From Mucilaginibacter psychrotolerans (lineage in GTDB: Bacteria > Bacteroidota > Bacteroidia > Sphingobacteriales > Sphingobacteriaceae), in NCBI RefSeq assembly GCF_004519315.1, contig NZ_SOZE01000002.1:1-64000 (forward strand): DNA of 64,000 nt, written 5' to 3'. Shown here in pieces: positions 1-9,100 of this stretch. Positions within the stretch are counted from its first letter, which is position 1. Each line of letters begins with the position of its first letter. The translations under genes were made by a program, and so were the position numbers. The notes below the pieces were generated by a model. It was not told the DNA's origin, did not search any database, and saw only the letters and a list, made by a program, of their open reading frames with translations.

Positions 1-81
1 CATTATTTTGTTTCGCCTCGATTCGCTCTCGGCTTCTTTTTCTACTTTCTTTTCAGATTTCGCTTCCCCGTTTTGGGACTG
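1..81 (-). other. Probable transcribed leader of an off-window operon
   Basis: This stretch lies immediately downstream (leftward) of three tandem promoters and has no convincing reading frame on the minus strand. It is rich in GAAA/AAAG words on the transcribed strand, as expected of a leader ahead of a Bacteroidota 16S rRNA gene. The rRNA gene itself would lie beyond the left edge and cannot be seen, so this is inference from the promoters. Confidence 0.35.
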
Positions 82-112
82 CAAAGGTAGAAAACTTTTT
101 GTTACTTGCAAA
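82..112 (-). promoter_or_regulatory. Promoter, leftward, most proximal of three
   Basis: Read on the minus strand, a TTTG at 109-112 is followed after 19 nt by TACCTTTG at 82-89. This is an exact match to the Bacteroidota housekeeping consensus (TTTG, 19-21 nt, TAnnTTTG). The TACCTTTGCA form is typical of highly expressed genes, including rRNA operons. Confidence 0.6.
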
Positions 113-184
113 CTTTATTTTTTTATTTTTTCAAGCTTGCTTTTCAATGCACAACCGCAATTTTTTTACCTCTTTTGCGGGTTG

Positions 185-215
185 CAAAGGTGCAGATTAT
201 TTTGGTTTCTGTCAA
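185..215 (-). promoter_or_regulatory. Promoter, leftward, middle of three
   Basis: On the minus strand a TTG (part of TTGACA) at 213-215 is separated by 20 nt from CACCTTTG at 185-192. This matches TAnnTTTG except for the first base. Its spacing and orientation agree with the promoters at 82-112 and 295-327. Confidence 0.5.
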
Positions 216-294
216 GTGAAATATTCACTTTTCTTTAACTTTTTTATATCTGCCTGATGTTCAAAAAACAACGCCCTTTTCGTTTGAGCGGATA

Positions 295-327
295 CAAATG
301 TAAGGAGAAAGTACCCCTCAGTCCAAA
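295..327 (-). promoter_or_regulatory. Promoter, leftward, most distal of three
   Basis: On the minus strand TTTG at 324-327 and TACATTTG at 295-302 are spaced by 21 nt, a full match to the Bacteroidota consensus. It reads away from the methyltransferase gene that starts at 546, towards the left edge. Confidence 0.5.
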
Positions 328-529
328 AGAAATTTCAAATAATTAAAACAATACTGTAACTCGTTGTAAATTAATCGCAAAGGCCCACTGCAATTGTGCG
401 TGACAACACCTATAAGTTGTTATAAGGCCATGCGGCGGCATTGTAGCTCGCGCCAGAAACGCGCAATACTGCGCGTACGCCTTGTGCAATTCTGCCCAAA
501 AACACCAAATAGGCGCGGTTTTTTTTCCG

Positions 530-537
530 TAAGTTTG
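530..537 (+). promoter_or_regulatory. Candidate -7 element for the methyltransferase gene
   Basis: TAAGTTTG fits TAnnTTTG and ends 8 nt before the ATG at 546, implying a very short or absent 5' leader. No good TTTG -33 partner is seen at the expected distance, so the call rests on the -7 element alone. Confidence 0.35.
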
Positions 538-545
538 AAATACAT

Positions 546-1922
546 ATGGACGCAAGCACTTTCCCACCACATTTTCTGGAGCAATTGAACGCCGAACCCG
601 GCTATGATAAGGCAACTTTTATTGACGCGCACCAAAACGGCGGCTCAATTACTTCTATCCGGCTGAACCCATTTAAGCCTGCGGGTATTAAAACAGACAA
701 ACAAGTGCCATGGTGCGCAGAGGGGCATTACCTAGATATCCGCCCCTCCTTTACTTTCGACCCATTGTTTCACGCTGGGGCTTATTATGTACAGGAGGCT
801 TCCTCTATGTTTATAGATCATATCCTGAAAAGCATCCGCCCAAAAAAGGAAGATGCTATTAAGGTGTTGGACCTTTGCGCCGCCCCCGGCGGTAAAAGCA
901 CCCTACTTAATTCGGCCCTGAATAGTACCGACTTACTGGTGGCGAACGAGATTATTAAAACGCGCGTACCTATATTAACGGATAACCTTAGCCGGTGGGG
1001 TACCGCCAATACTATTGCCACCAATAACGACCCGCGCGACTTTACCGGGCTTAAAGGCTTTTTTGATGTGGTACTGGTAGACGCACCGTGCTCCGGCTCG
1101 GGCATGTTCCGTAAAGACCCGGCCGCCATGAACGAGTGGAGCGAAGGCAATGTAAACCTTTGCCACCAGCGGCAGGAGCGCATCCTTGCGGATATATACC
1201 CCGCCATAAAAGAAGATGGCTACCTTATATATAGTACCTGCAGCTATTCGCACCAGGAGAATGAGGATATACTGGATTGGCTGTGCGCCGAGTATGATAT
1301 GGAGAGCATCCGCATACCTATATATAAGGAGTGGGGGATTGTAGAAACCGAATCACCTTTGCAAAAAGCATGGGGCTACCGCTTTTACCCGGGCCAGGTA
1401 ATGGGCGAGGGTTTGTTTGCCGCCTGCCTGCGCAAAAGGGAAAGCACAGGCGGTGCCAGCAATTATAAAAACAACGCACAGCAAAAACTGGCTGCTGCCG
1501 AACTGGATATTGTACGCAGCTATGTGAACGAGCCGGACAACTTCTACTACTTTAAAGTGGTGGATGATTGGCTGGCCATTAACCGTGAACACCAGGCCAG
1601 CCTCAACCTGTTGCACAAGCATCTTTATATCAAAAAATCGGGCGTGCGCATGGGTAAGCTTGCCGGACGCGATTTGATACCCGACCACGAACTTGCCTTA
1701 AGTTTGCTTATTAATAAGGATGCCGTACTAACTACCTCTTTAAATACAAACCAAGCCATACAATACCTCCGCCGGGATAATATTGATATTACCATAAATG
1801 AAAAAGGCTGGAGCCTGATGGAATACGAAGGGTTTGCACTGGGCTGGGCGAAGCTGCTGCCTAACCGAATCAATAATTACTACCCCAAGGAGATTAGGAT
1901 AATGGCGCAGCAGAGCAGTTAG
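546..1922 (+). CDS. rRNA cytosine-C5 methyltransferase (NOL1/NOP2/Sun, RsmF-like)
   Basis: SAM-dependent enzyme expected to methylate C5 of a cytosine in rRNA in the cytoplasm. Visible motifs are the SAM-binding loop DLCAAPGGK (residues 109-117), VDAPCSGSG with Cys182 (the conserved Cys that releases product) and [11 protein letters not shown] with the catalytic Cys232. The N-terminal part carries the SIRLNP substrate-binding motif of the family. The C-terminal ~150 residues resemble the RNA-recognition region of RsmF-type proteins rather than RsmB, which would carry an N-terminal NusB domain that is absent here. Length 458 aa is normal for RsmF-like proteins. It is monocistronic: the upstream region fires the other way and a heptamer array follows the stop codon directly. 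The exact target base cannot be read from sequence. Confidence 0.9.
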   Translation: MDASTFPPHFLEQLNAEPGYDKATFIDAHQNGGSITSIRLNPFKPAGIKTDKQVPWCAEGHYLDIRPSFTFDPLFHAGAYYVQEASSMFIDHILKSIRPKKEDAIKVLDLCAAPGGKSTLLNSALNSTDLLVANEIIKTRVPILTDNLSRWGTANTIATNNDPRDFTGLKGFFDVVLVDAPCSGSGMFRKDPAAMNEWSEGNVNLCHQRQERILADIYPAIKEDGYLIYSTCSYSHQENEDILDWLCAEYDMESIRIPIYKEWGIVETESPLQKAWGYRFYPGQVMGEGLFAACLRKRESTGGASNYKNNAQQKLAAAELDIVRSYVNEPDNFYYFKVVDDWLAINREHQASLNLLHKHLYIKKSGVRMGKLAGRDLIPDHELALSLLINKDAVLTTSLNTNQAIQYLRRDNIDITINEKGWSLMEYEGFALGWAKLLPNRINNYYPKEIRIMAQQSS

Positions 1923-1999
1923 CAGTGGGCAGTGGGCAGTGGGCAGTGGGCAGTGGGCAGTGGGCAGTGGGCAGTGGGCAGTGGGCAGTGGGCAGTGGG
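1923..1999. repeat. Tandem heptamer array, 11 x CAGTGGG
   Basis: Eleven uninterrupted identical copies of CAGTGGG begin immediately after the TAG stop of the methyltransferase gene; a partial CA follows. Seven is not a multiple of three, so copy-number change would shift frame if it lay in a gene. Related words (CCCACTG, GCTAACTG) recur at about 2336-2360 and inside radA at about 49412-49430. Confidence 0.95.
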
Positions 2000-2044
2000 C
2001 AAGTCCCAATAGAGATTTATTGTTTTGTTTATTTTAAGACATAC

Positions 2045-2272
2045 TGGTCAAAAATGGTTGGTAAAACCCTCGTATAATATTGATTATCAATTAAATGTAT
2101 TTTCCTAATTGAAGTTGGTTCCAATTGATTTTTTAAAGGCGAGTTTTCTTAGCCATAAGAGAGCACAGCCAACAACAAATATGTCGCATGGAATGCTATA
2201 AGCAGATTTTATTTCTCGAATGAAAAAACTATAGTAATTTTATCTGAACTTATTACCAACCATTTTTGACCA
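2045..2272. mobile_element. 228-bp MITE-like element with perfect 20-bp terminal inverted repeats
   Basis: The left end TGGTCAAAAATGGTTGGTAA (2045-2064) is the exact reverse complement of the right end at 2253-2272. The interior is AT-rich and contains no reading frame of note. No clear target-site duplication is visible at the flanks (ACATAC on the left, CATTGC on the right). It occupies most of the 438-bp gap between the methyltransferase and phosphatase genes. It is either a non-autonomous transposable element or a long-range foldback; no transposase occurs in the window. Confidence 0.55.
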
Positions 2273-2360
2273 CATTGCCTATTTTAACATCCTATCTGTA
2301 ATTAGAAAGCTACTAACTGAATTCCTCCTGCAAACCGCCCACTGTAAACTGCTGACTGTC

Positions 2361-3599
2361 CTAAGATATCCTTACCGTAAGCAAAGTAATATCATCAATG
2401 GGCCTGCCTTTTATTACGGTGTTGATGTGGTTGAGCACGGCATCATTGAAACCATCGGGCGTAAGGTTGCCGTTGGCTACCACAAAATCGAGCAGGTCTT
2501 CTTCGCTCCAGCTCTTGTCGTTTTGCAGTTCGTGATCCATCAGGCCATCGGTATAATTAAAAAACAGGCTATCGGGCTCAATATCTATCTCGCCTTCATT
2601 CAAAAAAGGTAACTCGTCAAATGCACCAATCATGGTGGTACCCAGTCGCAGGGGTACGGCCTCACCGTTGCAATATAAAATAGTAGGGTTATGGCCGGCG
2701 TTGATATAATTAAGCTTGCGTGTTTTTTGATTGAACCTGGCCAGGAACAGGGTAATGAAACGTTCTCCTTTGGTATTGTGGACCACCAGTTTATTCAATC
2801 GTTCTACAAGGGTAGTCAAGTCGTCCTCTATGGCAGCAAGGCCCTGCAGGTTGGCCTGGAAGTTGGCCATCAACAAGGCGGCAGAGATACCCTTGCCCGA
2901 TACATCGGCAATGCACCATAAAAATTCTTCCTCGTTAAGGCGGAAAAAGTCGAAGTAATCGCCGCCGATATTTTGGTGCGGCAGGTATTTGGCCCCAACC
3001 TCTACGCCAACCTCTTTATAAACCCGCAGAGGCACCAGCATGTTCTGCACCTCTTCGGCCAGTTCCATCTCCCGTTGAAAACGTTCGGCCTGCAGGCGTT
3101 CGCGAAAAAGCTTCTTGTTCTCCAGCGCCACTACGATTACGTTGATGAGCGTTTGGATAAAAGTAAGATCGTTGTTGAGCATCTCGCCCGAGGTGTTGAA
3201 CTCGCCGATAAGGGCGTAAGCCAGTGCTTTGTTTTTATGGTATATAGGGATAAAGTATTCGTATTGGCTAAGCACAGCATCGGTGTGGTTGTTTAAGGCC
3301 GATGGCGATTTTATTTTGCTGAGGTTCGCCCAGGTGCTATTGAGGACACCCGGTGTTTCTATCTGCCCGCCATACTTGGATATACAGGTATAAACTTTAT
3401 CTTTTGCAATGAGGAACCTGAACCGGCCTATTTGCAGGTAGTTCTGCAATATTACCTCCAGCATTTGTATCAATACCGGCGTGGATGTGTTTTTATTGAT
3501 TGCCCTTGTTATCTCTAACAAGGCATTCAACTCCGACTGCCGTTTAAGCAGCAGCCTGATCAGTTCATCTTCTCCGGAGCTATCCTGGTTATATTGCAT
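2361..3599 (-). CDS. SpoIIE/RsbU-type PP2C serine phosphatase with N-terminal GAF-like domain
   Basis: Predicted cytosolic regulatory phosphatase, usually acting on an anti-sigma-factor antagonist or a similar phosphoprotein. Residues ~20-165 look like a GAF-type sensor fold, followed by a helical linker rich in Glu/Gln/Arg (165-190) and the catalytic PP2C domain (~200-412). Metal-binding acidic motifs are visible: GGDYFDF (212-218) and IADVSGKG with Asp232, then the later GHNP and NYTDGLMD segments. It is 412 aa and has no membrane segment. No kinase or STAS partner is adjacent, so the pathway is unknown. It is separated by 75 bp from the glycosyltransferase gene downstream and may be a single transcription unit. 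Confidence 0.85.
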   Translation of the reverse strand: MQYNQDSSGEDELIRLLLKRQSELNALLEITRAINKNTSTPVLIQMLEVILQNYLQIGRFRFLIAKDKVYTCISKYGGQIETPGVLNSTWANLSKIKSPSALNNHTDAVLSQYEYFIPIYHKNKALAYALIGEFNTSGEMLNNDLTFIQTLINVIVVALENKKLFRERLQAERFQREMELAEEVQNMLVPLRVYKEVGVEVGAKYLPHQNIGGDYFDFFRLNEEEFLWCIADVSGKGISAALLMANFQANLQGLAAIEDDLTTLVERLNKLVVHNTKGERFITLFLARFNQKTRKLNYINAGHNPTILYCNGEAVPLRLGTTMIGAFDELPFLNEGEIDIEPDSLFFNYTDGLMDHELQNDKSWSEEDLLDFVVANGNLTPDGFNDAVLNHINTVIKGRPIDDITLLTVRIS

Positions 3600-3674
3600 T
3601 ATGTTAAAGGGCAGCCTAAAATAATGAATAATTTATTCTAAACGGGATTTGTTTGCTTTTTCTGCGATTAATAC

Positions 3675-4802
3675 CTATCGTACCACGCGGCCCTTCCAGG
3701 CGTATTTGCGGGTATTACCTATCAGGCCCACGTAAACAAAATAAACTACATGTATGGGTATCAATATAATAAGCAGCCCCACCAGTTTAGCGCGCTTAAA
3801 AAATGATGTAATAGGCAGCAAAAATACTGCTTCGAAAATATATTTAAGCAAAAGCTGCACGCCCAAAAGCTTCAGGAAAAAAACGTTGTAAAAGCTTAAA
3901 CCGGCGTTTACCAGCAAACTGAGATTGAACATCCAGATGGCAACCGCAAGGGCTACAATCCATTTATCCTTGTATTTGGTAGATTTTGATGCCCAGCGCC
4001 GGCGTTGCTGCAAAAACTCCTGCAGGGTATGCTTGGCATGGGTGTAAACCACGGCATCGCGGTTTTTAAGAAAACCGATACGATCCGGATATTTTACAGC
4101 CACTTTTTGCAGCAGCAATTCGTCATCGCCCGATGCCAGTTCATCTATCCCATTAAAGCCCCCTACCTCGTTGAAAACATCTTTGCGGTAAGCAAGGTTG
4201 GCACCATTACAGGTTGATGCCCTGCCATTGCCAATAAAAGCCGCGCCGATACCGATTAAATATGAAAATTCGAGCGTTTGCAACAGCTCAAACAAAGTCC
4301 TCTCCTCAAAATAAGTTACCGGCGAGGATATCATTACCGGGTTATGGGTTTCGTAATAAGCCACTACGCCGCTTAGCCAGCGCGGACCCATGCGGCAATC
4401 GGCATCCGTGGCCACCATCAGGTCGCCGGTCGACTGGGCAATAGCTTCGGCAATGGCCTTCTTTTTATAGGAATTAAGCGGCTTATCGGCCTGCAACTGC
4501 ATTAGTTTGATGCCATGTGCCGCATAGCTGCGGATGATTTCGGCTGTGCGGTCGGTAGAGTGATCGTCTACTATAATTACCTCTACCAGGTGCCGGGGGT
4601 AATCCTGCGCTATGATATCTTCTATGGTGTAGTGGATGCGTTCTTCTTCGTCGCGCGCGGCAATGAGTATGGTTACCTTAGTAGTTAGGCTTGCACCATT
4701 TGTATCGGGGCGTTTAAGGGCGGACCATCCTTTAATAAGGTAAGCAAGCACCAGCAGGTAAACGCCGGTTAAAAAAAGGGAAACGATGCTATGTGCGATC
4801 AA
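3675..4802 (-). CDS. Family 2 glycosyltransferase, membrane-anchored
   Basis: Processive-type GT2 enzyme that transfers a sugar from a nucleotide-sugar donor at the inner membrane. An N-terminal membrane helix (residues ~5-25) precedes the GT-A fold. The GT-A motifs are VTILIAARDEE (43-53), IIVDDHSTD with Asp79/80, DAD at 133-135, GDDELL (Asp226/227) and QQRRRW at 265-270. Two to three hydrophobic segments close the protein. The start codon lies inside the 3' end of the upstream membrane-protein gene (14-bp overlap), so the two are translationally coupled. This pairing suggests synthesis and handling of a glycolipid or polysaccharide. The sugar and acceptor cannot be determined. Confidence 0.88.
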   Translation of the reverse strand: MIAHSIVSLFLTGVYLLVLAYLIKGWSALKRPDTNGASLTTKVTILIAARDEEERIHYTIEDIIAQDYPRHLVEVIIVDDHSTDRTAEIIRSYAAHGIKLMQLQADKPLNSYKKKAIAEAIAQSTGDLMVATDADCRMGPRWLSGVVAYYETHNPVMISSPVTYFEERTLFELLQTLEFSYLIGIGAAFIGNGRASTCNGANLAYRKDVFNEVGGFNGIDELASGDDELLLQKVAVKYPDRIGFLKNRDAVVYTHAKHTLQEFLQQRRRWASKSTKYKDKWIVALAVAIWMFNLSLLVNAGLSFYNVFFLKLLGVQLLLKYIFEAVFLLPITSFFKRAKLVGLLIILIPIHVVYFVYVGLIGNTRKYAWKGRVVR

Positions 4803-5799
4803 AGAATTTGAGTTTTAGTACGAATACCGACCCTATGATTGCCGGTATAATTAAGTTAATAAGCCAGATAGACGATACCGCTGCAATGATAGCTATTTGC
4901 TGGCTGGTAATATATAAAAACAGGTGCATGGCGGTAAAGCTACGCACGCCGATATCGAGCAGATCCAGCGAGGGCAGGGCAGACTGGATAAATATGAACA
5001 CTACAACGGTAAGCACCATGGGCAGAAATGGCAAAGCAGGCAGCAGTAAATGGATGACGAGGTAATATTGGAACGAGAACACCGCGAAGCGGGCCAGGCT
5101 GTAGCCGATAACCGTAACTAACTCATTATGGTTGTAACGGCCCATGATATCAAAAAAACGACGGTACTTACGTAGGAATTTTATCTTATCAAGCAGGGTT
5201 ACCAGCCAGGCAATGTTGAAATAACACACCAGCAGCAAGGTTAAAAACACAAGCGACAAACCCACTATACCCAAATACACCCATAGGCTAAGATGGGAAA
5301 ATTTATAGACGAACCAAAGTGACGCCAATACACCCGCCACATTGGTGATCACATTTTGCGCAAATGCGCCTACTGCCATGGCAAAAACCCCATGGATACG
5401 CTTGCGGTTGGGCAAAAACATCACACGCCCGCCAAACTCTCCAATACGGTTGGGCGTGAATATGGCCCAGGTGAGTCCGCAAAAAACGGCTTCTACCGCT
5501 TCCCATACTGAAATAGCTACAAGCCGCTTGGAAAGATATTGCCACTTAAGGCTCTCCAGGAACCAGTTGAGGAACATGAGCAGCACCACTGCGGATAGCG
5601 TTATCACCACCTGCGTGCGGCTGATGCGCGCAATCAAATCCTCGAATTGCCTGATATCGGAGTTCTTGTTGAGAAATTTATGGTAAATAAAATAAAAAGC
5701 CAATGCCAGGATGGCTGCTTTAAGCAGGTAGGAAAAGATTTTCTTGGCGGTAGCAGTCAACAATAAAAATTTATGCAATGTTACGAAAAGCATCAGCAA
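4789..5799 (-). CDS. Lysylphosphatidylglycerol synthase TM-region / UPF0104-like membrane protein
   Basis: Polytopic inner-membrane protein of 336 aa with about eight hydrophobic segments. It resembles the membrane half of MprF, also called the flippase-like or UPF0104 family. The motif ITPNR(I)GE (IFTPNRIGEFGGR, about residues 114-126) is the family hallmark in the third to fourth helix. There is no catalytic lysyl-transferase domain, so lipid aminoacylation is not expected. The family is generally linked to lipid or glycolipid translocation. Overlap with the GT2 gene supports a shared role in envelope glycan assembly. Confidence 0.8.
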   Translation of the reverse strand: MLMLFVTLHKFLLLTATAKKIFSYLLKAAILALAFYFIYHKFLNKNSDIRQFEDLIARISRTQVVITLSAVVLLMFLNWFLESLKWQYLSKRLVAISVWEAVEAVFCGLTWAIFTPNRIGEFGGRVMFLPNRKRIHGVFAMAVGAFAQNVITNVAGVLASLWFVYKFSHLSLWVYLGIVGLSLVFLTLLLVCYFNIAWLVTLLDKIKFLRKYRRFFDIMGRYNHNELVTVIGYSLARFAVFSFQYYLVIHLLLPALPFLPMVLTVVVFIFIQSALPSLDLLDIGVRSFTAMHLFLYITSQQIAIIAAVSSIWLINLIIPAIIGSVFVLKLKFFDRT

Positions 5800-5919
5800 G
5801 CTTTTGGCCTGTAAGCAATTTATACGGCTGATAGCCGAAATGTTACGTTATAGCTTATACAAAATGGGGGTGGGGTTTGTTTGAGGGAACTTTAATCTGA
5901 AAAGCGGAGGCCCGTGCGA

Positions 5920-6036
5920 TTCCCCTCTTGAGAGGGGCGGAGGGGTGTGTTCATACGCTATGCATTACGTTATGGTGTGGTGGCGAACACACCCCTCCCA
6001 CAACACAATCCACCGCGCCCCCTCTCAAGAGGGGAA
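5920..6036. repeat. Palindromic repeat element with nested arms
   Basis: The outer arm CCCCTCTTGAGAGGGG (from 5922) is itself palindromic and reappears near 6019-6034. An inner arm GGAGGGGTGTGTTC (5939-5952) pairs with GAACACACCCCTCC (5985-5998). The element fills the gap between the flippase-like gene and the helicase gene. It resembles the dispersed CCCCTCTTGAGAGGGG-type elements of Bacteroidota genomes. Confidence 0.75.
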
Positions 6037-6057
6037 CCGAGAAACCATTAGAATCTA

Positions 6058-8955
6058 CTACCCCAATATCTCCCTGATATCCTCCGCAGTGAGCGATTTG
6101 ATGAAGCTTTCTTCGGTAGTGATGAGCGACCGGGCTACGCTTAGCTTGCGCTGCTGCAGGGCCAGTATCTTTTCTTCCACAGTATCTTTGGTGATGAATT
6201 TGTAGATGAATACGTTTTTAGTTTGGCCTATGCGGTGCGTACGGTCAATAGCCTGCTGCTCCACGGCAGGGTTCCACCATGGGTCGAGGATGAAAACGTA
6301 ATCAGCTTCGGTAAGATTAAGGCCTACGCCGCCAGCTTTTATGGAGATCAGGAACACCCTGGTTTTAACATCTTCCTGGAATTGCTTCACCACGTCGCCA
6401 CGGTTTTGGGTGCTGCCATCCAGGTACACATATGGGATGTTCTGCTGTTCCATGTGCTCGCGGTAAATGTTGAGCTGCTTTACAAATTGCGAAAATATCA
6501 GCACCTTATGCCCGCCATCCAACACGTTGGCCAGCGTGTGTACCACGTTTTCGAACTTGCCCGAATCACCTTCGTAATCCTGATCGATCATCAGCGGGTG
6601 GTTGGCTATCTGGCGCAGTTTGATCAGCCCTTGCAATACCTGCATCTGTGTTTTGGCATAGGTACCATCTTCAATGCTGCGAAGCAATTCGTTGCGGTAT
6701 TCAGATTTTACCTTATCGTACACCTCGGCCTGTTCCTCGCTCATCTGGCAATAGAATAGGTTCTCGGTTTTCGGTGGCAACTCAGTGGCTACCTGCTCCT
6801 TGGTGCGGCGCAATACGAATGGCTTGATAATCGCCTGTAGTTTCCGTGCTTTGTCTTCGTCTTTCTTTTTCTCAATCGGCGTTACGAATTCATTTTGAAA
6901 GTAGGCCTGTGCCCCCAGCAATCCGGGGTTAATGAAGCTCATCTGCGTCCACAAATCGTTAACCGAATTCTCTACCGGTGTGCCGCTCAAGATCAGCTTG
7001 AAGCGCGATTTAAGCTGCCTTACCGATTGGAACGATTTGGATGAAGGGTTCTTGATGTTCTGGCTCTCGTCTAATATTACATAATCGAAGTAATAAGCCT
7101 TGAACATCTCAATATCTATACGGCTAATGCCGTAGGTGGTAATGATAACATCATAATTGGCAAACACATCGGCCGATTTATAACGGAAGGCCCCGGTATG
7201 CACCATCAGCCGCAGTTGGGGCGCAAACTTACGCGCCTCGTTAAGCCAGTTATATATCAGCGAGGTAGGCATGATCACCAGCGATGTGGCCTTATTCCCC
7301 GCGGCTTCGGTATCTTCCTTGTGTTTTTGGAGCAGCGCTAACGTTTGAATGGTTTTGCCCAAGCCCATATCATCGGCCAGGCAGCCGCCAAAGTGGTACT
7401 CCTTTAAAAAGTGGAACCAGTTGTAACCCGCCTTTTGGTATGGGCGAAGGCTTCCTGCAAAGTTTACAGGCATAGGCACATCTTCGGTTTCCTCGTAGTT
7501 ACTCAGCTTTTGCAGCTTGCGGCTCATGGCTGTTTCGGCCATTTCGCCTTCCAGGTCGCCCACCAGGCCCAAGTGATGGCGGCGCAGTTTCAGCTGGTCG
7601 CCACCTTCAGAAAAGTGCAGCAGGTTGCTGTATTGCGAAAACCATTGCTCGGGTATTATGGCAATCTCGCCAGAAGGTAGTATAAATTCTTTTTTATGGT
7701 TGAGGATATGATTTCTCAATTGAATGAACGGAATGCGATAGGGGCCGAAGATGACCACCGCATTAATATCGAACCAATCGTTATTTTCTTTTACCTCCAG
7801 GTCTATTTTGGTGGTGCCAAAAACATAGCGCTTTTGCCCTTCTGGTTGCTCCAGTTCAAAACCTTTTTCAATCAGTTCATCATGATGCTGGTTCAGCCAC
7901 TCAAACACCGGGAAGGATTTATCGGCATCATCATCGGTATGTGCCACCTCCAAATGCTGAAACAGCGACGAGGTTATAGTTAAGCCCATGGCCTCCAGCT
8001 GCGCCAGCTTTCCCTTTTCCCAGGAAACCGAACGCTTGATGCGGTGGAACAAGTAGTCGTCGCCGTTTCGTTCCATCCGTACCGAAATATGCCGCCCATC
8101 GCCATAGGGGAAATTATAACCCGCGTATTTAAAGTAGAGCTGCAGCTGCGAAGTGCCGCCCTCAATGTAAACCGGCTTCAGAAAAGCCGCAGCATCGTAC
8201 TTTTCAGTATTAATGGTAAAGCCTTCGGCGTAAACGTTGTGCTTCTCTATAAGCGGGGCAACAAATTTTTCGAAGTAAGAATGTTCTGATGATTTGGGGA
8301 TAGATATAAAGCGTTTGTTTAAAAAAGGCTGCAGTTTCTTACCCTCTATTTCCTTATCGAAGTAATACAGGGTATCATCCAGCAGCATCCAGGCGGGGTG
8401 GTTGCAAATCACTTCCGCATCCTTAAACATAAACTCGATGCGCATGCCCTGGTATTTAATGGTAGGAAAATAGCGTATCTCTTCCTCGTTTCTGCGAAAA
8501 TGGAACAACACCGAGGCGGCCTCCGCCGCAATATGCACTTTGCGCCCGGCGGGGTAACCCTCTTTGCTCATCAGGTAAAGCTGCTTATCGTTGCTGCCCA
8601 GCAAGCCCAATGCCTCTACAATCTTCTTTTCAATCTTGGGGCGGATAACTTCGAAAAGCTGATCGTTGAATATCTTGGCAAAGTACTCGAAGGGGCGGAT
8701 AGGCTTTTTGTAGAACCTTTTGATGATGTTTCCCTGCTCCATATCCTCCAGTATCTTGATGAGCTTACGGTCGGTATCATCAATACAATGGCTAAACTCG
8801 ACAGCCGTATTGCTGAACAAGCGTTGGTGGGTAAGGGAAAATTCTCCGTTGGGGTTAAGCTGCACAATGTGCGGCTCTATTACGTACGACAGGTAATCGT
8901 GCCGGGCAATGGCATAAATAATTTGGCAAGGTTTGCTGCTGTCTACGCGTAACAT
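6058..8955 (-). CDS. SNF2/RapA-family DEAD-box helicase-like ATPase
   Basis: Large (965 aa) Swi2/Snf2-type ATPase predicted to translocate on duplex DNA or remodel protein-DNA complexes, including RNA polymerase. The N-terminal ~490 residues are a poorly conserved bacterial SNF2 accessory region. The motor starts with LRPYQKAGYNW and the Walker A motif DDMGLGKT (528-535), followed by a DESQ box (DESQNIKNP), motif III LSGTPVEN, and the C-terminal lobe with VGLNLTEAD and the signature DPWWNPAVEQQAIDRTHRIG. All motor motifs are intact. No zinc-finger SWIM motif is obvious at the N-terminus. It is monocistronic, with a palindromic repeat behind it and a possible promoter about 100 nt upstream. 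Confidence 0.9.
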   Translation of the reverse strand: MLRVDSSKPCQIIYAIARHDYLSYVIEPHIVQLNPNGEFSLTHQRLFSNTAVEFSHCIDDTDRKLIKILEDMEQGNIIKRFYKKPIRPFEYFAKIFNDQLFEVIRPKIEKKIVEALGLLGSNDKQLYLMSKEGYPAGRKVHIAAEAASVLFHFRRNEEEIRYFPTIKYQGMRIEFMFKDAEVICNHPAWMLLDDTLYYFDKEIEGKKLQPFLNKRFISIPKSSEHSYFEKFVAPLIEKHNVYAEGFTINTEKYDAAAFLKPVYIEGGTSQLQLYFKYAGYNFPYGDGRHISVRMERNGDDYLFHRIKRSVSWEKGKLAQLEAMGLTITSSLFQHLEVAHTDDDADKSFPVFEWLNQHHDELIEKGFELEQPEGQKRYVFGTTKIDLEVKENNDWFDINAVVIFGPYRIPFIQLRNHILNHKKEFILPSGEIAIIPEQWFSQYSNLLHFSEGGDQLKLRRHHLGLVGDLEGEMAETAMSRKLQKLSNYEETEDVPMPVNFAGSLRPYQKAGYNWFHFLKEYHFGGCLADDMGLGKTIQTLALLQKHKEDTEAAGNKATSLVIMPTSLIYNWLNEARKFAPQLRLMVHTGAFRYKSADVFANYDVIITTYGISRIDIEMFKAYYFDYVILDESQNIKNPSSKSFQSVRQLKSRFKLILSGTPVENSVNDLWTQMSFINPGLLGAQAYFQNEFVTPIEKKKDEDKARKLQAIIKPFVLRRTKEQVATELPPKTENLFYCQMSEEQAEVYDKVKSEYRNELLRSIEDGTYAKTQMQVLQGLIKLRQIANHPLMIDQDYEGDSGKFENVVHTLANVLDGGHKVLIFSQFVKQLNIYREHMEQQNIPYVYLDGSTQNRGDVVKQFQEDVKTRVFLISIKAGGVGLNLTEADYVFILDPWWNPAVEQQAIDRTHRIGQTKNVFIYKFITKDTVEEKILALQQRKLSVARSLITTEESFIKSLTAEDIREILG

Positions 8956-9056
8956 TAATTTGATAGGTAAAAAATTAATGCAAGCTACATCAACAAAAAA
9001 TTCAAACGTAAACAGAATTTGGGGGAAACAAAAACCTTTAGGTAGATTTTTTTTAA

Positions 9057-9064
9057 CAAATGTA
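9057..9064 (-). promoter_or_regulatory. Possible -7 element for the SNF2 gene
   Basis: The minus strand reads TACATTTG, a match to TAnnTTTG, about 100 nt upstream of the helicase ATG. No strong -33 partner is visible, so this is tentative. Confidence 0.3.
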
Positions 9065-9100
9065 GAATGTGGTGAGTATCACAGACCGATCCTTTCACCC

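Noticed and set aside
8..238. A 76-codon open frame on the plus strand at the left edge
   Set aside because: It runs against three strong leftward promoters, is Phe/Leu-rich low-complexity and has no start-site support.
1923..1999. CRISPR-like repeat array
   Set aside because: The 7-bp units are contiguous without spacers and no cas gene is present.
1740..2009. Minus-strand frame encoding HCPLPTA repeats
   Set aside because: The repeated peptide is produced by the heptamer array read through three frames; the remainder is antisense to the methyltransferase gene.
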